A DNA stretch of 6,980 bases from CAXSDR01 sp964236445. GTDB taxonomy: Bacteria; Actinomycetota; Actinomycetes; Motilibacterales; Motilibacteraceae. The notes beneath the pieces were generated by a model. That model saw only the letters and a program-made list of their open reading frames with translations. It searched no databases and had not been told where the DNA came from. Below are positions 6,223 to 6,980 of this stretch, piece by piece. The translations under genes and the position numbers were made by a program. Location: the NCBI GenBank assembly GCA_964236445.1, contig CAXSDR010000137.1, forward strand, positions 1-6,980, read 5' to 3'. Numbering within the stretch: position 1 is the stretch's first letter; every line of letters starts with the position of its first letter.

Positions 6223-6980
6223 GTGTCCGAACCGCTGGAGCAGACCGACGCGCCCGACCTCGAGGGGACGCCCGCCGCGATCCCACCGCGCGGCCTCGCC
6301 GGCTCCGTCCTGGCCATCCCCGTGTTCCGCCACCTCTGGGCGGCCCTCTCGCTCGCGAGCATGGGTGACTGGCTCGGCCTGCTGGCGCTGACGGCCTACG
6401 CCCAGCTCCTCACCGACGGCTACACCAAGGCCAACCTCGCGGTTGCCGTCGTGTTCCTGCTCAAGCTCTCGCCCACGATCGTGCTCGGCCCGATCGCCGG
6501 TGTGGTCGCCGACCGCGTCGACCGGCGCCTGACCATGGTCTTCGCCAACGGCATCCGCTTCGTGCTCATCGCCTCGATCCCGCTGGTGCACCAGCTGTGG
6601 TGGGTCTTCGCGGCCACGTTCCTCGTCGAGTGCGCGAGCCTGTTCTTCATCCCGGCCAAAGAGGCGACGGTTCCCAACCTGGTGCCCCGCGAGCGGCTCG
6701 AGGCGGCCAACCAGCTCAACCTGGCCGGCACCTACGGCAGCGCCCCGGTGGCCGCGCTGCTGTTCGTCGGGCTCTCGCTGGTCGGCCGGATGCTGGGGGA
6801 CCGTCACGGGGTGCGCGGCCCGGAGCTCGCGCTCTATGTCAACGCCGCGACGTTCCTCATCGCAGCCGTCGTGATCGCCCGGCTGCACGACCTGCCCACG
6901 CGCAGGGTCGTGCACGAGGGCGACACGCCGCCCGAGTCGCCGATGAAGGCGCTCGTCGACGGCTGGCGCTACGTCGGCAC
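6223..6980 (+). CDS. MFS-type membrane transporter, N-terminal part; possible MFS/dTMP-kinase fusion
   Basis: 252 complete codons are visible and the frame stays open to the window end. A polar, acidic N-terminus of about 35 residues precedes hydrophobic segments at roughly 39-62, 72-96, 103-122 and 124-145, with two more further on. GVVADRVDRR at 93-102, between helices 2 and 3, matches MFS motif A. PAKEATVPNLV followed by PRERLEAANQLN (144-166) resembles the EntS/macrolide-efflux-like MFS_3 branch. GTG 6223 is chosen because a TANNNT box sits 6 nt upstream and the hydrophobic part follows at a sensible distance; the first in-frame ATG (residue 47) would cut into helix 1. In many actinobacteria the gene after topA encodes an MFS-like domain fused to thymidylate kinase. 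The membrane half here fits that, but the kinase half cannot be seen. A substrate cannot be assigned; it could equally be a stand-alone transporter. Confidence 0.88.
   Translation, partial: MSEPLEQTDAPDLEGTPAAIPPRGLAGSVLAIPVFRHLWAALSLASMGDWLGLLALTAYAQLLTDGYTKANLAVAVVFLLKLSPTIVLGPIAGVVADRVDRRLTMVFANGIRFVLIASIPLVHQLWWVFAATFLVECASLFFIPAKEATVPNLVPRERLEAANQLNLAGTYGSAPVAALLFVGLSLVGRMLGDRHGVRGPELALYVNAATFLIAAVVIARLHDLPTRRVVHEGDTPPESPMKALVDGWRYVG

Noticed and set aside
6134..6391. 85-codon + strand frame overlapping the topA end and the MFS start
   Set aside because: It is Arg/Pro/Ser-rich, out of frame with both real genes, overlaps the inverted repeat, and has no supporting start signal.
4828..6915. 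695-codon open frame on the - strand across topA and the MFS gene
   Set aside because: It is the same high-GC shadow effect; it reads through the topA lysine tail and the intergenic inverted repeat as low-complexity Gly/Arg/Leu sequence.
1..6980. A novel defence, mobile or otherwise exotic system
   Set aside because: All long coding regions are housekeeping-type genes in a familiar order, gaps are under 85 bp, and there are no insertion-sequence ends, CRISPR-like spacers, attachment sites or composition shifts.

Overview
The window is ordinary, very GC-rich actinobacterial chromosome (roughly 70% G+C by eye). All genes lie on the + strand and all three visible start codons are GTG. Gene order and protein style suggest the Nocardioides/Streptomyces part of the Actinomycetota, with Nocardioidaceae as my best guess. 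I see no mobile element, CRISPR array, tRNA, rRNA or sign of horizontal transfer.

Layout: (1) positions 1-1754 are the C-terminal three quarters of a membrane proton-pumping pyrophosphatase (hppA), carrying the K+-independent signature. (2) Positions 1762-3243, starting 7 bp later and probably co-transcribed, encode a 493-aa SAM-dependent methyltransferase of unknown substrate with an NPPF catalytic motif. (3) A 75-bp gap holds a possible -10 box and a clear ribosome binding site. (4) Positions 3319-6141 encode a complete type IA DNA topoisomerase (topA). It has no cysteine, hence no zinc fingers, and has four GRYGPYV-type C-terminal repeats and a lysine-rich tail. (5) An 81-bp gap holds a large inverted repeat, a candidate topA terminator and/or operator, and a -10-like box placed for a leaderless transcript. 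(6) From 6223 to the window end is the N-terminal part of an MFS-type membrane protein.

From my knowledge of Streptomyces and related genomes, hppA, a methyltransferase, topA and an MFS/thymidylate-kinase fusion form a recurring chromosomal neighbourhood. The last gene may therefore be the membrane part of such a fusion, but its kinase half would lie outside the window. The shared theme would be nucleic-acid metabolism: topA controls supercoiling, thymidylate kinase supplies dTTP precursors, and the pyrophosphatase conserves energy from PPi released by polymerisation. This link is inference. The points most worth a second look are the 6142-6222 intergenic region, the methyltransferase of unknown target, and the possible MFS-kinase fusion.
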